A DNA stretch of 64,000 nt from Algoriphagus sp. AGSA1 (GTDB lineage: Bacteria > Bacteroidota > Bacteroidia > Cytophagales > Cyclobacteriaceae). This document shows, piece after piece, positions 33,945 through 43,178 of this stretch. Location of the stretch: positions 1 to 64,000 of the forward strand of contig NZ_JAJUWR010000031.1 of assembly GCF_021390545.1 (NCBI RefSeq), read 5' to 3'. How positions within the stretch are numbered: the stretch's first letter is position 1; every line of letters starts with the position of its first letter. The notes under the pieces were generated by a model. It was not told where the DNA came from. It did no database searches and worked only from the letters and a program-made list of their open reading frames with translations. The position numbers and the translations under genes were made by a program.

Positions 33945-35054
33945 ATGGAAACTAGTAACTCTAAGAAGACCCCTGACCGTTCGGGTGTAAGTGGCAGGGT
34001 TCTGGGTGTAATTGACATGCTGTTCAAGCCTACCATATACCCCCTCTACCTGCTTTTCCTAATTTTTCTTTTTTATGCATTCGTTGATCTGGTCGCCACA
34101 TTCATAGAATTCGGTGAAGTTGACGGATGGTTGATGGCCCAATACCACTTTACAGCAGGATATCTGATCTGTGCTTTATATTTTAAGCTGGTAATCCCTG
34201 AGTTTATTAACCATAAAAGAAGGCTTCGTGCGGTGTTTTACTTTCTGCTACTATTTTCCAGTTTAGTAGCTGTGAAACTGTTTGTACATAATGTGTTTCT
34301 GGGTACACTTTCTCTTTCCAAAAGTTTCCTTGTCATTGAATTCACCCGATTATTCCATTTTTTGATTTTGACCTCGGTGGTCTGGGCCTATTATAATAAT
34401 CTTGAACTAGGGAAGAGTAAGTATGCCGTGGAAATCAATCATGAAAAGTTGAAGGTAATGCACAGGTCTATGCAACTCAGCTCCCATTTTGTGTTGAATT
34501 CTTTAAGTATCTATCAGGCGAAAATCATCAAACTGTCGCCGGACTTGGCGAGAGAATTTTCCCATTTGACTTCCTTGCTGAGGTATAGTTTCAAGGAACT
34601 AGATGAGCCTAATTTCCTGAATGAAGAAGTAAAAGCAGTGGGAAAATACCTTCAAATCCAGAGAATGAGATTTCCACAGCTTTCCTTACATGCAGCTATA
34701 GATGCGCCTTCTATAGCCGACAAGCTTCCAATGCCCAAGCTGTGCCTTCTGACCTTGGTTGAGAATGTGTTTTTTCACGGGGATTATACCGATGCAGACC
34801 ATCCTTGTATGATTAAGTTCCTACTTGTTCAGGAAGATTTAACAGAGGGTTGGGTGTTCAAAGTCAACATCACCAACAAAGTCCAAAACAGGGGGATAAA
34901 GCCCCGGTCAGGATTTGGTTCCTCCTCCGTTTTCCGTGTGCTGGGACATGAATTCGGGGATGGATTCCATTACAGGGTAGAATCAGATAAGTCGAATTAT
35001 TCCTTACTACTAAGAATACATTATGGAAAAACGATACAAAGTAGGTCTGATTGA
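33945..35054 (+). CDS. LytS-type sensor histidine kinase
   Basis: This 369-residue membrane protein has four N-terminal membrane helices (about 30-50, 65-85, 95-115, 125-148). A His_kinase domain follows with the phosphoacceptor histidine in LSSHFVLNSLSIYQ (about 179-192), the ...HFLFNSLN... box of this class. A degenerate ATPase part comes after it (LCLLTLVENVFFHGDY, about 265-280, the N-box). The usual G-box is weak (SGFGSSSVF). It overlaps its response regulator gene by 32 bp, so the two are made together. Confidence 0.85.
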   Translation: METSNSKKTPDRSGVSGRVLGVIDMLFKPTIYPLYLLFLIFLFYAFVDLVATFIEFGEVDGWLMAQYHFTAGYLICALYFKLVIPEFINHKRRLRAVFYFLLLFSSLVAVKLFVHNVFLGTLSLSKSFLVIEFTRLFHFLILTSVVWAYYNNLELGKSKYAVEINHEKLKVMHRSMQLSSHFVLNSLSIYQAKIIKLSPDLAREFSHLTSLLRYSFKELDEPNFLNEEVKAVGKYLQIQRMRFPQLSLHAAIDAPSIADKLPMPKLCLLTLVENVFFHGDYTDADHPCMIKFLLVQEDLTEGWVFKVNITNKVQNRGIKPRSGFGSSSVFRVLGHEFGDGFHYRVESDKSNYSLLLRIHYGKTIQSRSD

Positions 35055-35751
35055 CGATGAAAAACATATCCTGGATATACTGATCCAAGAAATATCCATG
35101 CTCCCCGACTTTGAGGTGGGATTTTCTACAGTTAATCCGGTGATGGGATTGGAATACATACAGGATGGAAAAGCCGATATACTGATTACCGATATTCTGA
35201 TGCCTGAACTGGGAGGACTGGAAATATCCAGAAAACTGATCGATTCAGGAATTCCGGTGATTATCTGTTCCGGACACTCCAGATATGCTTCGCAGGGGTA
35301 TAAAGTTGAAGCACTTGATTTTTTGGTGAAACCGCCTGAAACCATTGAATTGACTGAGGCACTGGAAAAGGCAAGGAAGAAAATGGATTCCCTGTATTGG
35401 GTCAGAAAAGAGTTGGAAGGAAACATTCGGGTGATAAGCGATAAATTGGGGTATAGGCACCAGGTGGTATGGCCTGCACAAGTTTTATACATGGAACAGC
35501 AAAACAAAAAATCCATCGTAAAACTGGATGATGGAAGTGAATTCGTTATGGTCTCTTCCTTTACAGAAAGCCTCAAAAAGCTCCGATCCAGGTATATGGT
35601 CAGGGTACACCAATCATTTGCAGTAAATATCCTGAAGGTAAGCAAACTCCATCCTGAGGAATGCGAGCTTGTCTCGGGAGATAAGGTAGCCATGAGCAGA
35701 ACCTATAAGGAAGAAGTTAGGCAGATATTTGAGAACAGAAGGATTAACTGA
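35023..35751 (+). CDS. LytTR-type response regulator
   Basis: This 242-residue protein has a receiver domain (1-120) with acidic pocket LIDDE (9-13), phosphoacceptor Asp57 in ITDILMP, and FLVKPPE with the conserved lysine. The LytTR DNA-binding domain (about 140-240, LYMEQQNKKSIVKLDDGSEF, YMVRVHQSFAVNILKV) binds promoters as a dimer. Its gene overlaps the kinase gene by 32 bp. It runs into the LanB-type gene from the other side with an 8-bp overlap of the two 3' ends, which suggests that this system governs the neighbouring genes. Confidence 0.92.
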   Translation: MEKRYKVGLIDDEKHILDILIQEISMLPDFEVGFSTVNPVMGLEYIQDGKADILITDILMPELGGLEISRKLIDSGIPVIICSGHSRYASQGYKVEALDFLVKPPETIELTEALEKARKKMDSLYWVRKELEGNIRVISDKLGYRHQVVWPAQVLYMEQQNKKSIVKLDDGSEFVMVSSFTESLKKLRSRYMVRVHQSFAVNILKVSKLHPEECELVSGDKVAMSRTYKEEVRQIFENRRIN

Positions 35752-38377
35752 AAGGGACTTTTTCAGGGTGTTCTGTTTTAGCTAGCGTTCGCATAGGTTG
35801 TTGAAATGCATAGACTTGTCTTCCTGCTTCTCTGTAGAGTCTATATCTGATCCTCTGCTCATAATGATGGGTTTCCAGAGGGAAAAACCGGTTGATCATC
35901 ACGTGCAGGTGGTTGAATACCAAAAGGATCCCGGCATCTTCCCCGTTTTGAAAATACTCATGGGAGCAAATGAGTGCCAGGTACTTTTCTGATTCAAACC
36001 CTAGGGTTTCAAAAGTTGTAAGATACTCGAAGCTGCACCTGAATGTCTTTACCTGGTCAAAAGGCATTCGTTTCACATCGTCTTTAAGCATGGTAAATAT
36101 ACTGGAGTAATGGGGGGATCGGTAAAAAATGATTCTCCACAGGTGGACAATGAGGTCTTCTTTAAATCCGGGGGGATAGCAGAGGTTAAGCACTCCGTTG
36201 GATTTGCAGGCCATAAATTTAGATTCTAGGTGAAAAAGCTGGTGTGAAATCTCCAATCCTGAATCTCCGTATTTTGCTGTTTCAGGAAAATAGGCAGCTG
36301 TTTTCCAATCCAGGTTTTCCTGGGAAAGGAATTCGGAAAATGAGGCTAGAAGTGGCCTTTTATTAAGTGGGTCTAGATCCAGCAGACGTAGGCGGATTTC
36401 TGTGGCTTTGTTTTTTCCATAAAGCAAATAGAAGTATTTAGGGGATTGGGACAGGACTTGGGGGTCTTCCAGGTGATAAAGTAGGCGTTCCAATACTTCC
36501 GGTATTTCAGTGTGGCCTACGGTGACAGTAAAGCAAAGGCAGTTTTGACGGCTATGGGTAATGGGATTGAAGGACCATTTTTCCTTGGTTGTTAGCTGTG
36601 GTCTGGAAAGCTGGAACACAAACTGGGGATAGGAAGCGGTAGTGTCTTGGGAGCGGAAAAGGCCTGTAGGAAACCAGGCAGGGTCACTCAGGGTAAGGGT
36701 TTTGTCACGTTGAAGCTCCTGCCAGAGTATTTTTAGATCATCGGGGTTGCTTCGGGTAAGCAAGAGCTCCCTGTCCGCATAGCCAGCCAGTACATGCTGT
36801 GGAATTGCCAGTTCCTCCAGCTTTTGGCTTAGCGCTGCTGTGGTAGATACACTTTCCCTGTCCAGTTTCCATTTTCTGCTCTGAAGACGCAGGTTGCCCC
36901 AGTTGAGTTGGGGGCAATAGGGGAGCTGGGAAAGGATCCTGCTTTGGTAGGGTAGAAATCTAAACTTTTCCTGATGGGCTGCTTCCCAGAGCAGGCGCAG
37001 GATAGGGTGGGTGATCTGTTCGCCGTTCAGCGGATGCAGGATCACCGGTATTACGGTTTTTTCCGTGGACTTATGGATAAGTTGAACATGGTTTTCCCAG
37101 ATTCCTATGTAGAGTTCATCAAATCCAAGTTCATTTGGGGCACTGGGTTTAAATGGGGTGATTTCAAAGTCAAAAACATTTGCCACATTACAGATATGCT
37201 GGACCGGTACTGATTCCAGAAGCTTCACATGGGCATAGCAAATCCGGGTATCTGCATAAATGTTCTTTTTGATCTGTTGGCAGAGGCCTTTTATTTCGGG
37301 ATCTCTGTTGAACCTCCCGGTATAGACAAAGGGCCGGTTGCAGACTATATTTTCGATGATCGGATTTCCTAAAGCATCCAGCCGAAAGAGAAGTTGGATA
37401 TCGTAAATTCCTTCGTCCAACTTTTTTAGGGGCAAGAATTCCTTTAAATCCATGGGGTGTTGCGTGTGATGCCCCATGAGGATGGGATCAATATCATTGG
37501 TTAAGAATTCCTGCTGCGGCTGTAGAAACTGGCCACTAAGGAATTCACCATAGGTCAGAAGACCACTTAACCGGATGTGTCTGTCATCAAATTGAGTTGT
37601 AAACCATTTCTTAAAATCCCTCATATAGGTACTTTCCTCCTTTGAGAATAGACTGCCTGCGGTAGTTGTAAAATCTTTCAACTGTTCCCTCAGGTTTCCC
37701 GGTAGGGTTAGGCGGTTTTTCACCAACATATCTATCCCTGGCTTTGTCATTCCGGTTATAGTTTCAGGGACTAAGAAACCAGAATCCAAGATCTGTTCCC
37801 AAAGGAACTTCTGCTGGGCTGTTGAGATATCTGATTTCATTGGACTGATTAGTTGTTGGAATTTTTTGAAGTTTAAGGGTTCTTTTTCCCCGGTTTTGAT
37901 CAATCCTTCAATCAGGGGGTTGACCGGAAGCTTGCACCCTTTCCAGCTATGGCTTGTAAGCTCAAAAATCAGGGCATGATAATACATGTGCCTGGTGTAG
38001 ATCCCGGGAATCAGATGGTAATTGGATTGAAACGGATCCGCAACAGTTGCTGGCGTGGGCTGTTCCTTTGTTTGGTTATCGATTATTTCAGTTTGATGGA
38101 GAGGAAACTCAAGCATTATTTCCTTTCCCCAGGTTCCTATTCCTACCCCGGCAAACCTTCCGAATGGGGTGGGGCGGAAGCGGCCTCTCAGCAGGTATTT
38201 TCTGAGTTTGATCCTTTGCTTTAGGTTGAGATCTTTAAAATCTTTCTCTTCCAATTCCTTATAGAAGGACGTGGAGGAAAGTTTGATGGAATTGAGGATG
38301 ATATCCCAGTGTTGGGCTATGCTTGCCGGATCTTCATGGTCAAACTGGAAAAGGGGGAGTCGGTAGAGAAATGTCAT
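35744..38377 (-). CDS. LanB-type lantibiotic dehydratase
   Basis: This 877-residue cytosolic protein has an N-terminal glutamylation-type region (KYLLRGRFRPTPFGRFAGVG, about 60-79, a family signature). The C-terminal part has features of the elimination domain (YLLYGKNKATEIRLRLLDLD, AAYFPETAKYGDSGLEI). Such enzymes dehydrate Ser and Thr of a leader peptide using glutamyl-tRNA, the first step of class I lanthipeptide synthesis. At 877 residues it is shorter than typical LanB (about 1000) but holds both parts. No LanC cyclase, peptidase or exporter is in the window and no sure precursor. Flanking LytTR genes and the redox cluster to the left may belong to the same pathway (inference). Confidence 0.82.
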   Translation of the reverse strand: MTFLYRLPLFQFDHEDPASIAQHWDIILNSIKLSSTSFYKELEEKDFKDLNLKQRIKLRKYLLRGRFRPTPFGRFAGVGIGTWGKEIMLEFPLHQTEIIDNQTKEQPTPATVADPFQSNYHLIPGIYTRHMYYHALIFELTSHSWKGCKLPVNPLIEGLIKTGEKEPLNFKKFQQLISPMKSDISTAQQKFLWEQILDSGFLVPETITGMTKPGIDMLVKNRLTLPGNLREQLKDFTTTAGSLFSKEESTYMRDFKKWFTTQFDDRHIRLSGLLTYGEFLSGQFLQPQQEFLTNDIDPILMGHHTQHPMDLKEFLPLKKLDEGIYDIQLLFRLDALGNPIIENIVCNRPFVYTGRFNRDPEIKGLCQQIKKNIYADTRICYAHVKLLESVPVQHICNVANVFDFEITPFKPSAPNELGFDELYIGIWENHVQLIHKSTEKTVIPVILHPLNGEQITHPILRLLWEAAHQEKFRFLPYQSRILSQLPYCPQLNWGNLRLQSRKWKLDRESVSTTAALSQKLEELAIPQHVLAGYADRELLLTRSNPDDLKILWQELQRDKTLTLSDPAWFPTGLFRSQDTTASYPQFVFQLSRPQLTTKEKWSFNPITHSRQNCLCFTVTVGHTEIPEVLERLLYHLEDPQVLSQSPKYFYLLYGKNKATEIRLRLLDLDPLNKRPLLASFSEFLSQENLDWKTAAYFPETAKYGDSGLEISHQLFHLESKFMACKSNGVLNLCYPPGFKEDLIVHLWRIIFYRSPHYSSIFTMLKDDVKRMPFDQVKTFRCSFEYLTTFETLGFESEKYLALICSHEYFQNGEDAGILLVFNHLHVMINRFFPLETHHYEQRIRYRLYREAGRQVYAFQQPMRTLAKTEHPEKVPFS

Positions 38378-38629
38378 AACGTAATGCTATTTTTCATCAA
38401 TCCTACCTGATTTTGGGATTAGGATGTATTTCTTGGTGAAGAAGGAGGGGATTTGGGTGCAACTAGCATTCTATAGGTTGATTGTAGCGTCGAACTTGCC
38501 CTTGTTATTTCTGCCTTTTCACATTCACCGATTTCTAAACATACCCAAAATGGCATAGGGGTTATTTTAGAGGAGAACCCACGTGTATTTTATTTCCGAC
38601 AGTATGATCAGAGCGGGGTAGGCTTACGC

Positions 38630-39436
38630 TCATCTTTTGATCCATTCCTTGAATTTACCACCCCTGTTCTGACTGACAGTGACTTCTTCCGGGAAGGCGG
38701 GGGATAAATGAAGAAGGAGTTTTCCATGACCGTTGGATCTATAATCCTGACAGGCACGGTAATGGATAATCATTTTTCTGCTTATCCTGAAGAAATCACG
38801 GCTTGGCAATCTGTGCTCCAGTTCATCTAGGGTTTCATTGAGGAAATAGGTGGACTGAGTTTCCGTAACCAGATAGTTCATCCGGTCTTTATGGTAAATA
38901 AACCTAATTTCCTGTAGTTGTAAGGGGATCGTTTTGCTACCCTGTTGTACCAGCAGAATTTCCATCTCAGGTTTGTTGTGAATAGGACTTTCCCGGTTTC
39001 TTAATATATGGTAATAAAACAGGTAGTAGATATTGATCAAAAAGATAGGCATTAGCATCGGAGGTATAGTGCTGTTGATGCTTGATGATCCAATATGTGC
39101 AAGACCAAAATACCATTGATAGACTGTTAAAAACAGAAAATCAATCACTCCAGGAAGAAGTATGCCAAGGGTAAACTGTAAAGTGAGTCGAACCAGCGGT
39201 CTTTCTTGCCAGTCATAGCGTTGGTCAAGACGAACGGTCACCCAATGGATGAATTCGATAAAGAGACAACAAATTAAGAACGCGGCAAGAAGCTTGATGA
39301 AAAATGAATTTTGGGACAGTGAGTCCAGAAAACGGGCGCCGGTGCCGTACATTGCAACAAGTAAGCCTGCAATCACACATAAGAGAATGCGTATCACTTG
39401 GTCGTTGTAACGTACTGGTAGTTTTCTTCTCGCCAA
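38630..39436 (-). CDS. Membrane-bound LytTR regulator
   Basis: This 268-residue protein uses a TTG start. Four membrane helices are predicted (about 15-35, 45-65, 80-105, 120-145), followed by a LytTR DNA-binding domain (about 165-265, IRFIYHKDRMNYLVTETQST, FFRISRKMIIHYRACQDY). There is no receiver domain, so the signal probably comes through the membrane part. It is on the same strand as the LanB-type gene with 252 bp between. A role in controlling that gene is plausible from position alone. Confidence 0.85.
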   Translation of the reverse strand: MARRKLPVRYNDQVIRILLCVIAGLLVAMYGTGARFLDSLSQNSFFIKLLAAFLICCLFIEFIHWVTVRLDQRYDWQERPLVRLTLQFTLGILLPGVIDFLFLTVYQWYFGLAHIGSSSINSTIPPMLMPIFLINIYYLFYYHILRNRESPIHNKPEMEILLVQQGSKTIPLQLQEIRFIYHKDRMNYLVTETQSTYFLNETLDELEHRLPSRDFFRISRKMIIHYRACQDYRSNGHGKLLLHLSPAFPEEVTVSQNRGGKFKEWIKR

Positions 39437-39814
39437 AACACACTATTTAGTTTCCCTTTTTCGATTATAGAATGTGTTGGATCTTATGAAAACTTAGATC
39501 CTAGGTAGATAAGTTAATAAACTCTTCGGTATTTGTGGAGCATTTAAGCCAATTGGTTACCTAAATGAGGTTAAATAGCGCTTTTAAACAAACAGGTGAG
39601 GTTTTGATGGGGTGGTTCAGTGCTTATTCAAATCGGATATGTGGTGTTCCATACATTTATTCACCTGATTCATTTTTTAACTCCCTGAGATATAGCAGTT
39701 TTTTTTAGTGTCCAATCTATGTTTGTAGCCGGCCTATTTGGTACCCAGGCCTGTAAAATTATCAACCCATGGGAAGTATTAACCGAGGGAGAACCCTCTT
39801 TAACCTTACAGATC
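39437..39814. other. Gene-free promoter-side stretch
   Basis: No repeat, hairpin or gene is recognised. An open extension of the RteC-like frame reaches back to 39719 but contains no conserved features. The start region of that gene lies at the right end. Confidence 0.4.
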
Positions 39815-40192
39815 ATGAATTACAATGAACAGTTTAATCATCTTTTCCTAAAAATGAGGGAAGAAATTGCAGCAATCAGCCTAGCGTCTTCCAACCGGCT
39901 CCTACTAGCCGAACAAGCCTATCTTACCGTTTCAGGTAATTATAATCAGGTAAATACGGCAGCCTCTTTTGATTCGCTGGGGGCCGAAGTTGAATTTTAT
40001 AAAAAAATCAACTCCGCTTTTGAATCCGAACCAACCTATTTTGCTGAGCTTTATTACATGTTTGCCTCCATGCCTGACGGAAAGAAGGAGATTATCAAAT
40101 ACATTAAAAATCAGCTGGAGCAGGCATCCAAATTTTTATTCTGCCTTTCCAATGATTTACCCTCATTCGAATGCCATCGCAAAACCCAGTGA
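39815..40192 (+). CDS. Short RteC-like protein
   Basis: From MNYNEQFNHLFLKM the protein has 125 residues. An upstream ATG 32 codons earlier is less likely. LLAEQAYLTV, SLGAEVEFYKKINSAF and YIKNQLEQASKFLF match the helical N-terminal half of RteC, the regulator of Bacteroides conjugative elements. Full RteC proteins are about 220-280 residues with a DNA-binding C-terminal half, so this is either a truncated relative or a short subfamily. The next gene starts right after its stop. Confidence 0.6.
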   Translation: MNYNEQFNHLFLKMREEIAAISLASSNRLLLAEQAYLTVSGNYNQVNTAASFDSLGAEVEFYKKINSAFESEPTYFAELYYMFASMPDGKKEIIKYIKNQLEQASKFLFCLSNDLPSFECHRKTQ

Positions 40193-40441
40193 ATGGATAA
40201 TGAGCTGGTAATCAGACAGATCAATACTGGGGTCTCTGATGTTGAATCCTGCCGGCATGGGGCCTACCTGCTGACAATCTTAATGGATGGTTTTCTGGAA
40301 ATGATAGCTGAACTCAGGGATGGGATAGAGACGGGTAAGGAACTGGCCGGGCAATTACTTCTCTTACTTGGAGACTGTAATTGGTCCGAAGAAAATGCAC
40401 TTCGGTATGGAACTACGATAAACGGATTTAATAAAAACTAA
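40193..40441 (+). CDS. Small helical protein of unknown function
   Basis: The 82-residue product is acidic and predicted helical (GAYLLTILMDGFLEMIAELR), with no known family. It begins with no gap after the RteC-like gene, so translation is coupled. It may supply the part missing from the short RteC-like protein, but I see no sequence similarity to the RteC C-terminus. Confidence 0.55.
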   Translation: MDNELVIRQINTGVSDVESCRHGAYLLTILMDGFLEMIAELRDGIETGKELAGQLLLLLGDCNWSEENALRYGTTINGFNKN

Positions 40442-40466
40442 ATCAGGAAGGAGATAATTGATAAAG

Positions 40467-40658
40467 ATGAAACGATGTGTGATCTATGCAAAGGATGTAC
40501 AACGGATCACTGGGAGAAGTGAGCGGTACAGCCATGACGTGCTTCGCAAAATCAGAGTGAAGTATGAAAAAGGAAATAAGCAATTTGTCACGGTAGCTGA
40601 ATTTGCGGCATTCTCTGGAATACCTGAGGAGAAGTTGCGGGAATATTTAACCTATTAG
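40467..40658 (+). CDS. Small DNA-binding-like protein
   Basis: From MKRCVIYAKDVQRITGRSER the protein has 63 residues. A TTG three codons upstream lies closer to the AGGAAGGAG site and could be the true start. The pattern AKDVQRITGRSERYSHDVLR, then FVTVAEFAAFSGIPEEKLRE, is that of a small helix-turn-helix-like family common in Bacteroidota, in which two short helical motifs follow each other. A regulatory role beside the RteC-like gene is likely but unproven. Confidence 0.6.
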   Translation: MKRCVIYAKDVQRITGRSERYSHDVLRKIRVKYEKGNKQFVTVAEFAAFSGIPEEKLREYLTY

Positions 40659-40893
40659 GCGCTCCTGCTGTGCAGTCAGGCTTAGTATCCAGCCCATAGT
40701 ATGGGATCATAGCATGATGCTGGTAGCCAAAGTCATACTTCCGCCCTTGATTCTCCCTTAATCCTCCCTTGCAGTTCCCTTGATTCTCCGTGTGATTAAG
40801 GAAGGTTCTAGGGAGCTGGATGGGAGTAGCAATGCGGTTGCTATGGGACTGCCATTGGTAATCATATACTGTCAATTTTAACAAACTACTATC

Positions 40894-41541
40894 ATGGGAA
40901 AAGTAACAGATTCACTGCTAAGCGGTGTCACCGGCAAGGTCGGTAATCTAGTGTTATACAAACAGAAGGGGAAGACTTTTATTAAGCAGGTAGCGAGGAG
41001 ATCCACTGAATACAAACCTTCCAAGCTACAGCTGTACTCCAACAAAGCCTTTGTGGAGGTTCAGCGATTCCTCCTTCCCATAGAATCCGTATTGGCGGTA
41101 GGCTTTGAGCGGTTTGCCTCAGGTGGGAAAAGGGGGATCCATCTGGCAATGTCCTGGGCATTGAAGCATGCCGTGGAAAATGAAGATGGCATTCCAAGGC
41201 TGTATCCCGGGAAGGTCAAAGTTTGTGATGGGGATCTGGACCTGTCTCCAGGGTTGAACCTGGTTCAGGAGGGTGAAGGGGGATATTCCATTTCATGGAT
41301 TGCAGAAGAAAAGGGAAGAGCACGGCATTCGGATCTTTGCTGGGTGTTGGTCTATCATCCACTCAGCAAAAAGTATCAATTGATAGATGAGGGGGTATTT
41401 AGAAAAAGAGGCAAGATGCAATTTACCGTAAGTCCTCTTATAGATCCGCTGGGGGCATACGTGTATTTGTCTTTTTATAGATCGAAAAAGTACAAAGGCA
41501 GGTCGTTTTCTGAGTCAATTTGCTTAGGGACACTGGCATGA
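40894..41541 (+). CDS. DUF6266-like protein
   Basis: This 215-residue protein has the N-terminal pattern typical of DUF6266 (LLSGVTGKVGNLVLYKQKGK, then IKQVARRSTEYKPSKLQLYS). Two beta-rich halves follow (DLDLSPGLNLVQEGEGGYSI, VLVYHPLSKKYQLIDEGVFR). Proteins of this family occur in multiple copies in Bacteroidota genomes, often near phage-like or tail-like genes. Their function is unknown. There is no signal peptide. A related N-terminus recurs in the gene at 41936. Confidence 0.75.
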   Translation: MGKVTDSLLSGVTGKVGNLVLYKQKGKTFIKQVARRSTEYKPSKLQLYSNKAFVEVQRFLLPIESVLAVGFERFASGGKRGIHLAMSWALKHAVENEDGIPRLYPGKVKVCDGDLDLSPGLNLVQEGEGGYSISWIAEEKGRARHSDLCWVLVYHPLSKKYQLIDEGVFRKRGKMQFTVSPLIDPLGAYVYLSFYRSKKYKGRSFSESICLGTLA

Positions 41542-41935
41542 GTTGCCGTTTCCGATTTGGTGCAATTAATCCTGTTTACTGTGGAATAGTCTCACCCCTC
41601 CGGGGCTTGGCTGCTTATAGTTGTCTTCGTGGCCCCCGGCTTCGCCGAGGGTTATGAAAAGTTACGACCCTTCGGGTTTTTCTTCTTGGTAAAAAAATTA
41701 GTTGGGAAGCACCGAAGGGGTGGGATTATGATCATAAAACTTAGCTCACCCTAATCTTTAACCAGTTAAATTCTATAATCCCGGATGTTCCGGGATTTTT
41801 TTATGGACTATGTCATCAATTAAACAGCTAGAACCTGAAGTTACAGCAGATTCGGGTTTAGACTGCACATTCAATTGAATACCAGTGTGATAAGTCCGAA
41901 TTTCCCTGCATGTTTAACCTAAACCCCATATACAT
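41542..41935. other. Gene-free stretch ending in a terminator-like hairpin
   Basis: There is no gene here. CACCCCTCCGGGG near 41595 and CCCCCGGCTTCGCCGAGGG near 41633 can fold. ATCCCGG...CCGGGAT followed by T-run lies at 41778-41802. Confidence 0.5.
41778..41802 (+). terminator. Rho-independent terminator
   Basis: ATCCCGG (41778-41784) and CCGGGAT (41790-41796) form a 7-bp stem with a 5-base loop, followed by a run of T. It probably ends a transcript coming from the DUF6266-like gene. Confidence 0.75.
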
Positions 41936-42682
41936 ATGGCAAAACAAACAGGAGTAATTACACTGAACGGTAAGGTGGGAAGACTGTCTTTCTACAAAAC
42001 CAAGGACGGGCATATGGCTCGGGAAAAAGGAGGGGTGAGCAAAAGCCGCATCATGAACGATCCGCGCTTTGCACGCACCCGGGAAAACCTCAAGGAGTTT
42101 GCGGACAATGCCAGCTCGGCCAAGCTCTTCCGGGATGCGCTGCGCCCGGTGATCGCCAAGATCGGGGACAGCAGACTGTCGCTTCGCATCACCCAGGTGA
42201 TGATGAAGGTACTGAAGTCCGATCTGCTCAACAACCGGGGAGAGCGCATGGTGCGTGCCGGGGACTGGGGTCTGATGAAGGATCTGGAACTGAACGCGTC
42301 CAGTTCCCTGGGCAGCACGCTCTTTATGGACATCAGCTATGCAGATTCCCCGGCTTCTTGGGATATAGGCATTGAGCCCTTTACCCCGCAGGACTTCGTG
42401 GCAGTGCCGAAGGGTGCCACACACCTGCGGATCACGGCCACCGGTGTAGGGCTGGACTTTGAGACAGGTGGGAGATCAGTGCAGACAGTCAGCTCGGATC
42501 TGCTTCCGGTGATAGACCCTGCGGATGCGATCAGCCTGTCGGTTCCCAAGGCCTCCCTGTCGGGTACCCATCGGGCCTTTGTGCTGAGTGTGGAGTTTGT
42601 GCAGATGGTGAACAGCAATGAGTACTCCATCAACAACGGGGCGCACAATGCTGCCAAGATCACGGGCGTAGAGCAGGTCTAA
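41936..42682 (+). CDS. DUF6266-related, possibly structural protein
   Basis: The 248-residue protein shares the N-terminal theme of the preceding DUF6266-like protein (GVITLNGKVGRLSFYKTKDG, then SKSRIMNDPRFARTRENLKE). Its C-terminal half is beta-rich and Ser/Thr-rich (HLRITATGVGLDFETGGRS). There is no signal peptide. I know no assigned function. Next to DUF5675-like and holin-like genes it may belong to a phage-derived particle (inference). GC content is clearly higher than in the defence island. Confidence 0.6.
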   Translation: MAKQTGVITLNGKVGRLSFYKTKDGHMAREKGGVSKSRIMNDPRFARTRENLKEFADNASSAKLFRDALRPVIAKIGDSRLSLRITQVMMKVLKSDLLNNRGERMVRAGDWGLMKDLELNASSSLGSTLFMDISYADSPASWDIGIEPFTPQDFVAVPKGATHLRITATGVGLDFETGGRSVQTVSSDLLPVIDPADAISLSVPKASLSGTHRAFVLSVEFVQMVNSNEYSINNGAHNAAKITGVEQV

Positions 42683-42683
42683 G

Positions 42684-43178
42684 ATGAGACTGGTACTTCA
42701 CCGCAAGTACAGGGCAAGTGTAACCCTCGGGAGATTGTTTCTGGGAAAGCAGCAACTCTGCTTTACCCGGGAGCCTCCCAGGGCTTGCTTTGGTACAGTA
42801 TATCAATCAATTCAAGAAGAATTGAGTGAAGCCCCCAGCCGCCTGGGGCCGTGTCTTCACGGACCTATAAGTTGCCTGGAGGAAGGGGTCTATGAACTGG
42901 AACCCATCCATTCGGAAGAAAAAGGCTGGGAGATAGGAATTGGTGATAAAGGCAAAATCTGCGGGTATGCTGGAGAGGAAAAGCTGGAATCTTGTTCTAT
43001 CTATCCGGTCACCTGTTACCGGGCAGACGGCACGCCCCTGTTCACCAAACTGGCTTTCCTGAAATTGATGGGGCGGCTGGAGCGGGAGTGGGAGCGGGGA
43101 GAGGTGGTAGAGCTTCAGGTTATTTCAGAAGGAATCCCATATCTCTTGGAATCATGTCTGGAGCAGAGCTTTTATTAA
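42684..43178 (+). CDS. DUF5675-like protein
   Basis: The 164-residue protein starts like DUF5675 (LHRKYRASVTLGRLFLGKQQ). It keeps the family layout: CLEEGVYELEPIHSEEKGWE, a GKICGYAG loop, then SIYPVTCYRADGTPLFTKLA followed by FLKLMGRLE. Members sit beside phage lysis genes and resemble L,D-transpeptidase- or endolysin-like folds. The catalytic Cys/His of such enzymes is not clear here. Its end overlaps the holin-like frame by 25 bp. Confidence 0.6.
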   Translation: MRLVLHRKYRASVTLGRLFLGKQQLCFTREPPRACFGTVYQSIQEELSEAPSRLGPCLHGPISCLEEGVYELEPIHSEEKGWEIGIGDKGKICGYAGEEKLESCSIYPVTCYRADGTPLFTKLAFLKLMGRLEREWERGEVVELQVISEGIPYLLESCLEQSFY

